From positions 1-22,023 of the forward strand of contig JBKPDO010000107.1 of NCBI GenBank assembly GCA_046727955.1: 22,023 nucleotides of DNA, read 5' to 3'. Position numbers and translations under genes: made by a program. Positions 15,260-21,950 of the stretch are shown in pieces. Position 1 is the first letter of the stretch. Each line of letters begins with the position of its first letter. The stretch is from DASVXQ01 sp046727955 (lineage in GTDB: Bacteria > Actinomycetota > CALGFH01). The notes under the pieces are model-generated. The model saw only the letters and a program-made list of their open reading frames with translations, did no database searches and was not told the DNA's origin.

Positions 15260-15367
15260 TGCAACGTTCCTCAAGACGGGTACGGTTTCGGCTCCCCAGA
15301 TGACCAGGTCAGCACCCGTATTGGCGCTGCCAGCATCATGCACCGCTGTTGAGGAACGCAGCACTAG
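15256..15367. mobile_element. MITE-like 112-bp inverted-repeat element
   Basis: CTAGTGCAACGTTCCTCAA (15256-15274) and TTGAGGAACGCAGCACTAG (15349-15367) are inverted repeats matching at 17 of 19 positions, with CTAG at both outer ends. The 74 bases between them show no credible gene. Size and structure fit a miniature inverted-repeat transposable element or the two joined ends of a deleted insertion sequence. No parent element is present in the window. The left arm contains the stop codon of the immunity gene. Confidence 0.6.
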
Positions 15368-15524
15368 CAGTACTCTGTCAGGTCGGACTCTGCCTGGCTT
15401 CTCCTTCTCAAACGCTCGCCGTGGTCGAAGCGCTGACCTGCACGAATAGGAATGTCTCATCAAAGGAGGGGTTGGGGTCGCTTCCTGTTTCCGCAGGTCA
15501 GGATGATCTAACGGAGCATTGCTA

Positions 15525-16178
15525 GGGCGTGTTTGCAATGTTGATGGGACGACTGGGTAGAGTTCGCGCCCCATGGCACGAACCCAACGAGAACCCTCCG
15601 ATGCGCAGTGGGCCAAGCTGGCCCCGCTGCTGCCACCCCAACGGCCGCGCATGGGCCGGCCGCCCAAGGAGCACCGGCTGATCGTGGAAGCAATCGTGTG
15701 GCTAGACCGCACCGGCACGCCGTGGCGGGACCTGCCCAGCCAGTTCGGCCCCTAGGCGACGGTGGCCAGCCGGTTTTACCGCTGGCGCCGCCAGGGCGTG
15801 TGGGACCGGGTCCTGGCCTGCTTGCAGGCCGACGCGGATGCGCGTGGCGAGCTGGACTGGCTGCTGCACTTTGTTGACGGCAGTGTGGTGCGGGCCCACC
15901 AGCACGCCGCGGGCGCGCGTCGGCGACCGGCTATGGCCGACCTGGAGGTCCAGCACAGGGGGGCCATAGCCGATCCTGACCAGCCAGCCGATCGGGAGGC
16001 GCTGGGTCGCAGCCGTGGTGGCTGCTCCACCAAGCTGCACCTGCGCACCGAGCGCCGGGCAAGCCGATGGTGATCCTGGCCACCGCGGGGCAGCGTCATA
16101 AGGCGCCGATGCTTGGCCGGCTGCTGGAGACCGGGGCGGTCAAGCGGCCCGGCCGGGGCCGGCCCAGGCTGCGCCCGG
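15525..16178 (+). pseudogene. IS5-family (IS427-like) transposase remnant
   Basis: The left end is probably the GGGCGTGTTTGCAATG at 15525, preceded by CTA; such GGGCGTGTTT ends are usual for this group. The transposase starts at ATG 15573 with PSDAQWAKLAPLLPPQRPRM and WLDRTGTPWRDLPSQFGP. An in-frame TAG (15753-15755) stands where relatives have Trp. The frame goes on with ATVASRFYRWRRQGVWDRVL and HFVDGSVVRAHQHAAGARR (first catalytic Asp), then SRGGCSTKLHLRTE. A one-base slip near 16060 is needed to reach ILATAGQRHKAPMLGRLLE. Homology stops at about 16178, before the last catalytic residue, where ChrB sequence begins. The element is inactive and 3'-deleted. Confidence 0.82.
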
Positions 16179-16180
16179 GG

Positions 16181-16312
16181 GCGGTGGCAATCGGCGAGGG
16201 CGGCTTGGACGTCGAAGCCGACGACCAGCGGCTGCTCGAGAAGGGCTCGTTCGTCTACGACGCGCTGTACGCCTGGTGCCAGCGGCACGCCGACCAGCCG
16301 GTGTCAGCATGA
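16181..16312 (+). pseudogene. chrB: ChrB C-terminal remnant fused in frame to the IS5 remnant
   Basis: About 43 codons ending the open frame that enters from the IS5 remnant: GLDVEADDQRLLEKGSFVYD followed by ALYAWCQRHADQP. The D-x(3)-LLEKG-x(2)-VYDALYAWC pattern is the conserved C-terminus of ChrB, the chromate-resistance protein that acts as regulator or accessory factor of ChrA. Its TGA overlaps the ATG of the ChrA fragment, the native operon arrangement, which strongly supports the identification. The other 85 per cent of ChrB is gone. Any product would be a transposase-ChrB chimera without function. Confidence 0.7.
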
Positions 16313-16614
16313 CCAGCTCAGCCAACCCCCACCAGGCGCCCGGTCAGCCTGGCCCAGCGCGGCCAACCCCTGCCGACCAGCCCACTCCGTCAGCCCATCC
16401 CCGTCGGCAGCGGCCTGCTCACCAACGCCAACCAGATCTCAGCCTAAGGCGGGTGCTCGGCTACTTCCTGGGCCTTGGCACCTGGGGCTTCGGCGGCCCC
16501 ATCGCCATCGTCGGCTACATGCAACGCGACGTGGTCGAACGCCGCGGCTGGCTGGACCGCCAAGCCTTCCTCGACGGGGTCGCGCTCGGCCAGACCATGC
16601 CCGGCCCGCCGGCG
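16309..16614 (+). pseudogene. chrA: ChrA chromate transporter, N-terminal remnant
   Basis: Starts at ATG 16309 overlapping the ChrB stop. A Pro/Ala-rich leader of about 45 residues is followed by the unmistakable start of the CHR domain: RRVLGYFLGLGTWGFGGPIA, then YMQRDVVERRGWLDRQAF and DGVALGQTMPGP. In ChrA this FGGP and QxxPGP region is part of the chromate pathway in the inner membrane. Homology ends right after MPGP; the following residues (PASAPDQPPTTTIRA and onward to 16950) are unrelated and run antisense or out of frame through the deacetylase gene. Some 300 residues are missing, so transport is lost. Confidence 0.85.
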
Positions 16615-16720
16615 TCGGCACCTGACCAGCCGCCAACCACCACGATCCGAGCCGCGTACGCCTTGCTCAAGGTAGAGAATATCCTTGCAGCGGTACGGTC
16701 ACAGCAGGTGAGGTGGCCAG

Positions 16721-18250
16721 ATGGGCGGTCGGACCGTGATCAGCCCCACCGCGCGCGGCTGGCGCATTCGCCGCCGCTGGCGCGGCCAACTCCCACCGGA
16801 CAAGACCCCGATCCACGCGTTATTACACCGCCGGTGGCTGGTGGAAGCGACCTGTCTGGGCATCCCGCCCGAGCGGTGGGTCTGGCAGGTCGCGGGCCGG
16901 CATGCGAGCGTTGCTGCGGTCGAGGAGGTCGCCGCGGCGCTGGCCCGTGATGACCCCAGCCCCCGGCCCGGTCATGCCGAACTCATCGAGCACGTGACCG
17001 GCGGGGGGCCACCCTCCCCGCTCGGCCATGTCCGCCTGACCAGCTGCGCTGTCCCCGACGCGCACAGACCCGCAGGGGATTCTCCGCCGGACGGTGGGAC
17101 CGGCCTGCCGCCGCCCGCGTCCCCGGCACCCCCTGCGAGTGAGGTGCGACTGGGTGACAGCGCCCAGCCAGTCGAACCGGACGTGGCCGCGCCGCCAGGT
17201 CCAGCAGGCAGCAGTCGCATCACGGCCAGACCCGTCCTGTACTGGGCCCGCCGTCGTCGCCGCCGCGTTGGGCCGTTCACCGCGGCGCTGGTGCTGGTCG
17301 TGCTCGTCGTGGCCAGCGTGGCCCTGTGGTCGTTGGCCACCCCGCGCCACCCCGCGCCTGCCAGGCGGGCGGCGCGCACCACGCCCACCCGACCCATCCG
17401 GGGGCGCCGAGTGGCACCGACCAGCGCTGCCCGCCGGGCCACCCCCTGCCCACCCCCGGCGCCCGTCCAACATGGGCCGGTCGGCGTCCCCGGCCGCAGG
17501 GCACCACCGGCCGCGGTCCGCCACTCGCCATGGGTCCGCTACCAGCTGCCGGTATCTGGCCACGCGGGCAAGACGGTCGCGCTCACCTTCGACGACGGCC
17601 CCGACCCGCGCTTCACCCCGCCGATCCTGGCGATCCTGGCCCGTGCCCGCGTGCCGGCGACGTTCTTCATGGTTGGCGGCCAGGCCGCCGCGCATCCGGA
17701 CCTGGTCCGCCGGGTCGCCGGGGCAGGCCAGGCGGTCGGCGGGCACACCTGGCATCATGTGCGGCTGGACCGGCTGGCCCCAGCCGGGGTCGCCGCCGAG
17801 GTCGACTGCGCCGACCAGCTGCTGGCCCGCCTTGCCGGCCAGCCGGTGCGGCTGGTGCGCCCACCCGACGGGGCCTACGACAGCAGCGTGGTCGGGCTGC
17901 TGGCCGCGCGGGACGTGGTGCTGACGCTATGGACGGTGGACTCCCGCGACTGGGCTCGCCCGGGTGTTGGCCGCATCGAGGCGACCGTGACGCGCGAGCT
18001 GCGGCCGGGCGCGATCATCTTGTTCCACGACGGCGGCGGCGACCGGTCCCAGACCGTGGCCGCGCTGCCGGGCGTGCTGGGGCTGCTGCACGCCCGCGGC
18101 TACCGAGCCGTCGCACTGCCAACGCCGCCGGGCCAGTGCTGTTCCACGTCGCCCAGGGAGCCAGGGAAGCTGCCCCGGCCAGCTCACCAGTCCTGGCCCT
18201 CTCCGATTCGGGTGTTGCCTCTGGCTCCGGTGCTGCATCCTGCCCCTTGA
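16721..18250 (+). CDS. Membrane-anchored polysaccharide deacetylase (NodB domain) with unusual N-terminal region
   Basis: A 509-aa protein from ATG 16721, with AGGTGAGG upstream. Residues 1-95 form a basic, probably cytoplasmic region (ARGWRIRRRWRGQLPPDKTP, IHALLHRRWLVEATCLGIPP, RPGHAELIEHVTG) that I cannot assign. A Pro-rich linker and a basic stop (WARRRRRRVG) precede one transmembrane helix (about 184-205). A Pro/Arg-rich stalk then leads to the NodB domain. Its motifs are complete: TFDDGPD (Asp291, Asp292), HTWHH (His342, His346), RPPDG (380-384), DSRDW (407-411) and LFHDGGGDR (434-442). These metal-dependent enzymes remove N- or O-acetyl groups from peptidoglycan, chitin-like or other cell-surface polymers outside the membrane. 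The last 40 residues are a non-conserved tail. It is convergent with the esterase gene, 30 bases apart. Confidence 0.92.
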   Translation: MGGRTVISPTARGWRIRRRWRGQLPPDKTPIHALLHRRWLVEATCLGIPPERWVWQVAGRHASVAAVEEVAAALARDDPSPRPGHAELIEHVTGGGPPSPLGHVRLTSCAVPDAHRPAGDSPPDGGTGLPPPASPAPPASEVRLGDSAQPVEPDVAAPPGPAGSSRITARPVLYWARRRRRRVGPFTAALVLVVLVVASVALWSLATPRHPAPARRAARTTPTRPIRGRRVAPTSAARRATPCPPPAPVQHGPVGVPGRRAPPAAVRHSPWVRYQLPVSGHAGKTVALTFDDGPDPRFTPPILAILARARVPATFFMVGGQAAAHPDLVRRVAGAGQAVGGHTWHHVRLDRLAPAGVAAEVDCADQLLARLAGQPVRLVRPPDGAYDSSVVGLLAARDVVLTLWTVDSRDWARPGVGRIEATVTRELRPGAIILFHDGGGDRSQTVAALPGVLGLLHARGYRAVALPTPPGQCCSTSPREPGKLPRPAHQSWPSPIRVLPLAPVLHPAP

Positions 18251-18280
18251 GGAACTTCGGTCTGGGAGACCCGCGGGCGC

Positions 18281-19399
18281 TCACGGTGCGGGCAGGTGGG
18301 CAGCGAGCCATTCGAAGGCGGCCGGGCTGGCGGTGTACCACACATAGAAGTTGTGGCCGCCGCCAGGTAGGGTGACGGTGACCAGGGGCGACCTGGCGTG
18401 GACCGCCCGACGCATGCCCGCCATGGCCCCAATCGTCTGCGGATCGCCGCGGCTGGCGACCAGGTACAGGGCCACGGTTGTGGGCGTGTGGGCGACCTCC
18501 CACTGGGGCGAGTTCCATCGCCTCACCGCCGTGTGTCCGCGGTAGAGATCGCCGGTGGAGCGGTCGACGAGGGCGGTGTAGTAGCCGGCCAGGGACGCGG
18601 CCGCCGCGTACCGGTCGGGATGGTGCAACGCAAGGTTGACTGCGCAGAATCCGCCGGTGGAGTAGCCGAGCGTCGCCCATGCGCGCGGCGTGTGCAGCGC
18701 ACGGAAATCGCGTTGGATGTCGGCTGGTACGTCGATGGCGAGATAGGTCTCGTCCTGCTGGCCCCCAACGGCGTCGACGCATTCGCTGTCGTGGCCGGGG
18801 TCGTCATCTGCAGGGACGACCGCGATGACGGGCGGCATGCGCCCCGCGGCGATCTCGGCGTCGAGGGTCGGCGCGAGGTGCATGGCGCCGGTCCAGTTGG
18901 TGGGGCTGCCGGGGTAGCCGTGGAACAGCTCGATGACCGGGAAGCGTCGCCGGGCCTGGGATGGCTGGAAGTACGCGGCGGGGAGGTAGACCAAGGCGAC
19001 CCGGCGCACGCCAGAACGCGCCCCATCGAGCCGTACCCGGACAACGCGCCCATGGCCGCGGCCGTCCACGCCGCGAACAGCCCCTGCACCGCCAGATCGG
19101 TACAGGGCTCTCCAGTCCCCGGTGCCGTTCACCGAGGACGGGCCTTCGGCAGTGACGATGGTGCCGCGCACTGGTTCGTGTCCGAGCAGATCGTTGAACG
19201 AGGTATAGAAGCCGTAATCGCGGTTGACGATGTCGGCTGCCACGACCGTGCCGGCGGCCATCAGCAGCAAGAGGCACAGGGGTCTCATGGGGATGGCCCA
19301 CGGCCACGGCCAGCGGTTCCATAGCAGTATTGTTGTGCCCATCAGCGCTGCCGCCACGGCGATGAGCACGACCAAGAACGGCAATCCGGTGAGCGCCAT
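18281..19399 (-). CDS. Membrane-anchored alpha/beta-hydrolase, esterase D/antigen 85-like
   Basis: A 372-aa protein; ATG at 19399 follows GGGAGG. Two N-terminal hydrophobic helices (about residues 5-27 and 38-57) anchor it, and the catalytic part is probably extracytoplasmic. The domain begins near residue 118 (VVRVRLDGARSGVRRVALVYLP split here as RVRLDGARSG and RRVALVYLPAAYF). It shows PVIELFHGYPGSPTNW as the oxyanion strand, LGYSTGGFCAVNLALHHPDR with nucleophile Ser247, SRGDPQ with candidate acid Asp319 and GGGHNFYVWY with His349. This is the putative-esterase family that includes mycolyltransferases and S-formylglutathione hydrolase. The substrate is unknown; an acyl ester on the cell surface is plausible given the adjacent deacetylase. 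The much longer open frame upstream is antisense to the DUF998 gene. Confidence 0.9.
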   Translation of the reverse strand: MALTGLPFLVVLIAVAAALMGTTILLWNRWPWPWAIPMRPLCLLLLMAAGTVVAADIVNRDYGFYTSFNDLLGHEPVRGTIVTAEGPSSVNGTGDWRALYRSGGAGAVRGVDGRGHGRVVRVRLDGARSGVRRVALVYLPAAYFQPSQARRRFPVIELFHGYPGSPTNWTGAMHLAPTLDAEIAAGRMPPVIAVVPADDDPGHDSECVDAVGGQQDETYLAIDVPADIQRDFRALHTPRAWATLGYSTGGFCAVNLALHHPDRYAAAASLAGYYTALVDRSTGDLYRGHTAVRRWNSPQWEVAHTPTTVALYLVASRGDPQTIGAMAGMRRAVHARSPLVTVTLPGGGHNFYVWYTASPAAFEWLAAHLPAP

Positions 19400-19678
19400 C
19401 TCAAACCTCCCGCGGCCCGGGCCACTGGGCCGGGCAGAGCAGCATCCACTGCACGCGAGCTCCTCTGCATCAGTATCGTCCGCGTCTTGTGTGAGGCGGT
19501 CGTGAATGGCGTTGGCGTCGTTCGCGTGCGGGCCGGCAGGCCACCGCACCGCCGAGATGCCCGCATCCTCACGGGACGCTCGCCTCCCGCGACCGGGGGC
19601 GCTCAGGTGATGCGGAATGCCGCTGCACGGAGCACTGTGGTCGTAGGTAGTAGGGACTGCTCCCACCAGTGATGCCGT
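19400..19678. other. Divergent intergenic region between esterase and DUF998 genes
   Basis: About 280 bases that must hold the promoters of both flanking genes, since they are transcribed away from each other. The only sure signal is the GGGAGG ribosome site of the esterase just right of 19399. I see no palindrome or gene worth naming. Confidence 0.5.
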
Positions 19679-20419
19679 ATGACTCCGCTCGGCGCGGCTC
19701 GCACGCCAGGGGCCAAGCCGTCCTCGACGGCCCGGCGCCGCCTGGCTGTCGGCGGCGTGGCCGGTCTGGTGGGCGCCGCCGCCTACAGCTCGTTCCTGCT
19801 GGCCCGGCCGTTGGGCTCGAGGCTGGACCCGGTCAACTCCTACGTCAGCGAGCTTGGCGTCCGCACCCAGCCGGCGAGTGCGTTCTTCCGCGCCAGTGAT
19901 GTCCTGGCTGGCCTGTTGATCGTGCTGCTGGCGCTCGTGCTGCGCGATGGGCTGCCGCGAGAGTGGCGCCGCGATGCGGGCCGCGTGGCGCTGGTGATCG
20001 CCGGTGCGGCGTCGGTCGTCGACGGCTGGCATCCGATGGGCTGCACACCTTCTGTCGATGTGGCGTGCCGACCGCGCCCAGACGTCATCGGCCTTGTCGC
20101 CCAACTCCGCGAGGCGCACACCGTGTCCAGCGTCAGCGGCGTCGTCGCGGCCGTGGCGAGCATGCTGCTGCTCGGCAGCCTGCTCGGCGACAGCCCACGG
20201 TGGCGTTCCCTCGGCGAGATCGGACAGCTGGCCGCCGTGGCGGTGATCGCGCTGGGGTTGCTGGAGCTGCCGCTCTCGCTGACCAACCACTGGGTCGGGC
20301 TGGTCGAGCGCGCCTCCGTGCTGTGCATGTCCTGGTGGTTCGCCGCGCTGGCCGTCCTGGCGCTGCGCACAGCGTTCCGCGGCCAAACCGAGAGCCAAGC
20401 CAACCGGCTCGACTCCTGA
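19679..20419 (+). CDS. DUF998 family integral membrane protein
   Basis: A 246-aa protein with about six transmembrane helices: RLAVGGVAGLVGAAAYSSFL (about 21-40), VLAGLLIVLLALVL, ALVIAGAASVVDGW, VSGVVAAVASMLLLGSLLG, QLAAVAVIALGLLELPLSL and SWWFAALAVLAL. Between helices lie the family-typical VNSYVSELG, close to the first helix, and the WHPMGCTPSVDVAC loop with two cysteines. DUF998 proteins are bacterial membrane proteins of unknown function. The ATG at 19679 gives a basic N-terminus of 20 residues; another ATG at 19672 is in a different frame. No strong RBS is seen, so the start is less sure than the gene. Confidence 0.85.
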   Translation: MTPLGAARTPGAKPSSTARRRLAVGGVAGLVGAAAYSSFLLARPLGSRLDPVNSYVSELGVRTQPASAFFRASDVLAGLLIVLLALVLRDGLPREWRRDAGRVALVIAGAASVVDGWHPMGCTPSVDVACRPRPDVIGLVAQLREAHTVSSVSGVVAAVASMLLLGSLLGDSPRWRSLGEIGQLAAVAVIALGLLELPLSLTNHWVGLVERASVLCMSWWFAALAVLALRTAFRGQTESQANRLDS

Positions 20420-21070
20420 CCCTCCAGTCCCTGGCTGCCACGGTCAGCGCTTGGCGGCCATCTGGACCAACAACTCGCGCCAACACCAGTACGCCTGGCG
20501 GCGTCAGCGTCGTTGGTGGCGAGCCGCGAGGCGCGTTGGCGCTGCTTACAGGTGGAGCGTTGGTCCTTGGGCGGTGAGTGGGCGGTTCGCGTGTTGGTAG
20601 GTTGGGTGCTACCAACAGCTCACCAACAGCCCTCTGACCTGCACCAACAGAGGGCGGTTGGCGATTTCGCTCGGGTTGGTTGTTGGTGCGCCGGGCGGGG
20701 TGTTGGCCCGCTGTTGGCGCGGTGTCGCTGTACCAGGCTGGGCTTACTCAGATGCCGGACGCTGCCTACGACATCCGTCGTAGATCCGCGCTGATGCTTG
20801 CTTTTCCGTGTTCTCTGCTGCTACCACTGCTCTGGGGTATTTGCTCGGTAATGGGGATACCGGGGGCGGACGGTCGGAGCTGCCGGCTTGGCAACTCCAG
20901 GGAGATAGGCGGCCTGGTATGTCCAGCATCGCTGCGCGCAGCCCGTCTTGGGGTATGCGCCGTACCCGGAACCCCTGCGCGGGGCCCACCACTGGCCGGC
21001 CGACGGCCACGCGCAGGCTTGACGTTCGTCGGACCCACGACGCGGGGGGCATGGGACAAAGGAAGCCCCT
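20420..21070. other. Gene-free stretch of about 650 bases, rich in inverted motifs
   Basis: No frame has family similarity or a good start. After the DUF998 stop there is a weak stem, TGGCTGCC (20432-20439) with GGCGGCCA (20453-20460), a possible terminator. From about 20465 to 20718 it holds a dense set of CCAACA and TGTTGG motifs, listed as a separate repeat. CTACGAC/GTCGTAG (20766-20772, 20777-20783) is a perfect 7-bp palindrome. The right end must contain the promoter of the response-regulator gene. Confidence 0.55.
20592..20718. repeat. Cluster of CCAACA/TGTTGG motifs with nested inverted repeats
   Basis: TGTTGGTA (20592-20599) and TACCAACA (20610-20617) form an exact 8-bp stem. GCACCAACA (20641-20649) and TGTTGGTGC (20681-20689) form an exact 9-bp pair. 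ACCAACAG recurs directly at 20611, 20622 and 20643, and further TGTTGG copies follow at about 20700 and 20712. Seven copies of the core hexamer in both orientations fall within about 127 bases. Possible roles are multiple protein-binding sites or an attachment/resolution site; none is proven. Confidence 0.5.
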
Positions 21071-21871
21071 GTGGACGGTCCCCACACAGCCGCAGCGCTG
21101 ATCGCGGCGGTCCACCCGACATCGCGCGCCCTGCTCGCCCTGCCCCACCTGCAGCAGGCGACCGCGCTGGCCCGCGCGCTGCTGAGCCTGCGGCTGCTGC
21201 CGTCGCTGGCGTTCACCGCCGATGACGTCAACGCCTACCTGGAGGCTGACAGCTTCGCCGTCCTCGTCCTACATCTGGGCGAGCGCGAGCCGGGCTGCCT
21301 GGTCGCCGCGGTGCGACAGCGCAGCTGCGCGCCCATCCTCGCGCTCGGCGCCGACCAGCAGCCCGGTGCGCGCGTCGGGGCCTTGCACTGTGCTGGGTAC
21401 GCTGCGGACACGCTCGCGCCGGCGGCGCTGGCCCGCCGCGCCGTGGCGCTCACCCTTCCTTCACAGCCTTCACAGCCCTCGTGGCAGGACCCCTGGGCTT
21501 GGCGGGTGGACACCTGGGGGCCGTTGCGGCTGGACCCGAGCCGCCGCGTGGCGTGCTGGCATGGCCTGCCGGTCAGTCTGACCCCAATGCAGTTTCGCCT
21601 GCTGCTGGTCTTGGTGCAGGCCGGGGGTGCGGTGGTGTCGCCGGTGGAGCTGTCACGGGGGGTATGGGGCACGGACCTTGCGGACGACACCGAGCGGGTG
21701 GTCGCGCACGTGCGCCGCCTGCGCAGGCTGCTGGAGTCCGACCCGGCGCACCCGCGGTTCCTGCTGACCGTGCGGGGCGAGGGCATATTGTCGGTATTCT
21801 GTCGGGATTTTGTCCTTCTCTCTCGTGCCGGTTCTGTCCAGGCTTGCGGGTGTCGCGCCCTCCGCGATTAG
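21071..21871 (+). CDS. OmpR/PhoB-type regulator with degenerate receiver, C-terminal tip replaced
   Basis: A 266-aa frame from GTG 21071, which follows AAAGGAAG. Residues 1 to about 130 match the receiver layout poorly: FAVLVLHLGEREPGCLVAAV has His where the phosphorylated Asp should be, and the KPF motif is absent (YAADTLAP). A winged-helix trans_reg_C domain follows: WGPLRLDPSRRVACWHGLPV, LTPMQFRLLLVLVQAGGAVV, SPVELSRGVWG, then DTERVVAHVRRLRRLLESDP and FLLTVRGEG. Relatives end with GYRL after VRG.G; here GEG is followed by about 30 unrelated, Cys-containing residues. So the final strand is lost, perhaps through the IS4 insertion just downstream. DNA binding may survive; no sensor kinase is nearby. 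Phosphorylation-independent regulation is inferred. Confidence 0.78.
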   Translation: MDGPHTAAALIAAVHPTSRALLALPHLQQATALARALLSLRLLPSLAFTADDVNAYLEADSFAVLVLHLGEREPGCLVAAVRQRSCAPILALGADQQPGARVGALHCAGYAADTLAPAALARRAVALTLPSQPSQPSWQDPWAWRVDTWGPLRLDPSRRVACWHGLPVSLTPMQFRLLLVLVQAGGAVVSPVELSRGVWGTDLADDTERVVAHVRRLRRLLESDPAHPRFLLTVRGEGILSVFCRDFVLLSRAGSVQACGCRALRD

Positions 21872-21885
21872 GCCCGATTAGGCCC
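21866..21885. repeat. Tandem duplication of GATTAGGCCC
   Basis: GATTAGGCCC occurs twice back to back (21866-21875 and 21876-21885), spanning the stop codon of the regulator and ending next to the probable left end of the IS4-type element (CAATGCCGGTAACTTA from about 21885). It could be a footprint of insertion. Confidence 0.5.
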
Positions 21886-21950
21886 AATGCCGGTAACTTA
21901 GGTTTGCTTGTCTGGTATGGTGCATCCCCTTCGTGCTGCTGGAGGTGCGG

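Noticed and set aside
15433..15501. 9-bp inverted repeat CTGACCTGC/GCAGGTCAG flanking about 50 bases before the IS5 remnant.
   Set aside because: Short arms, long spacing and no associated gene; not enough to call an element.
11562..15755. Three broken genes (LuxR tail, RHS, IS5) are each interrupted by an in-frame TAG, two of them at conserved Trp positions, suggesting amber recoding.
   Set aside because: Apparently genuine genes in the same window stop with TAG (FAD oxidase, MalY-type lyase, immunity gene, response regulator), and each of the three broken genes also has a frameshift. Ordinary decay explains them.
18398..19324. Plus-strand frame of 308 codons opposite the esterase gene.
   Set aside because: The minus-strand frame has a clear hydrolase triad and membrane anchor; the plus frame has no recognisable domain.
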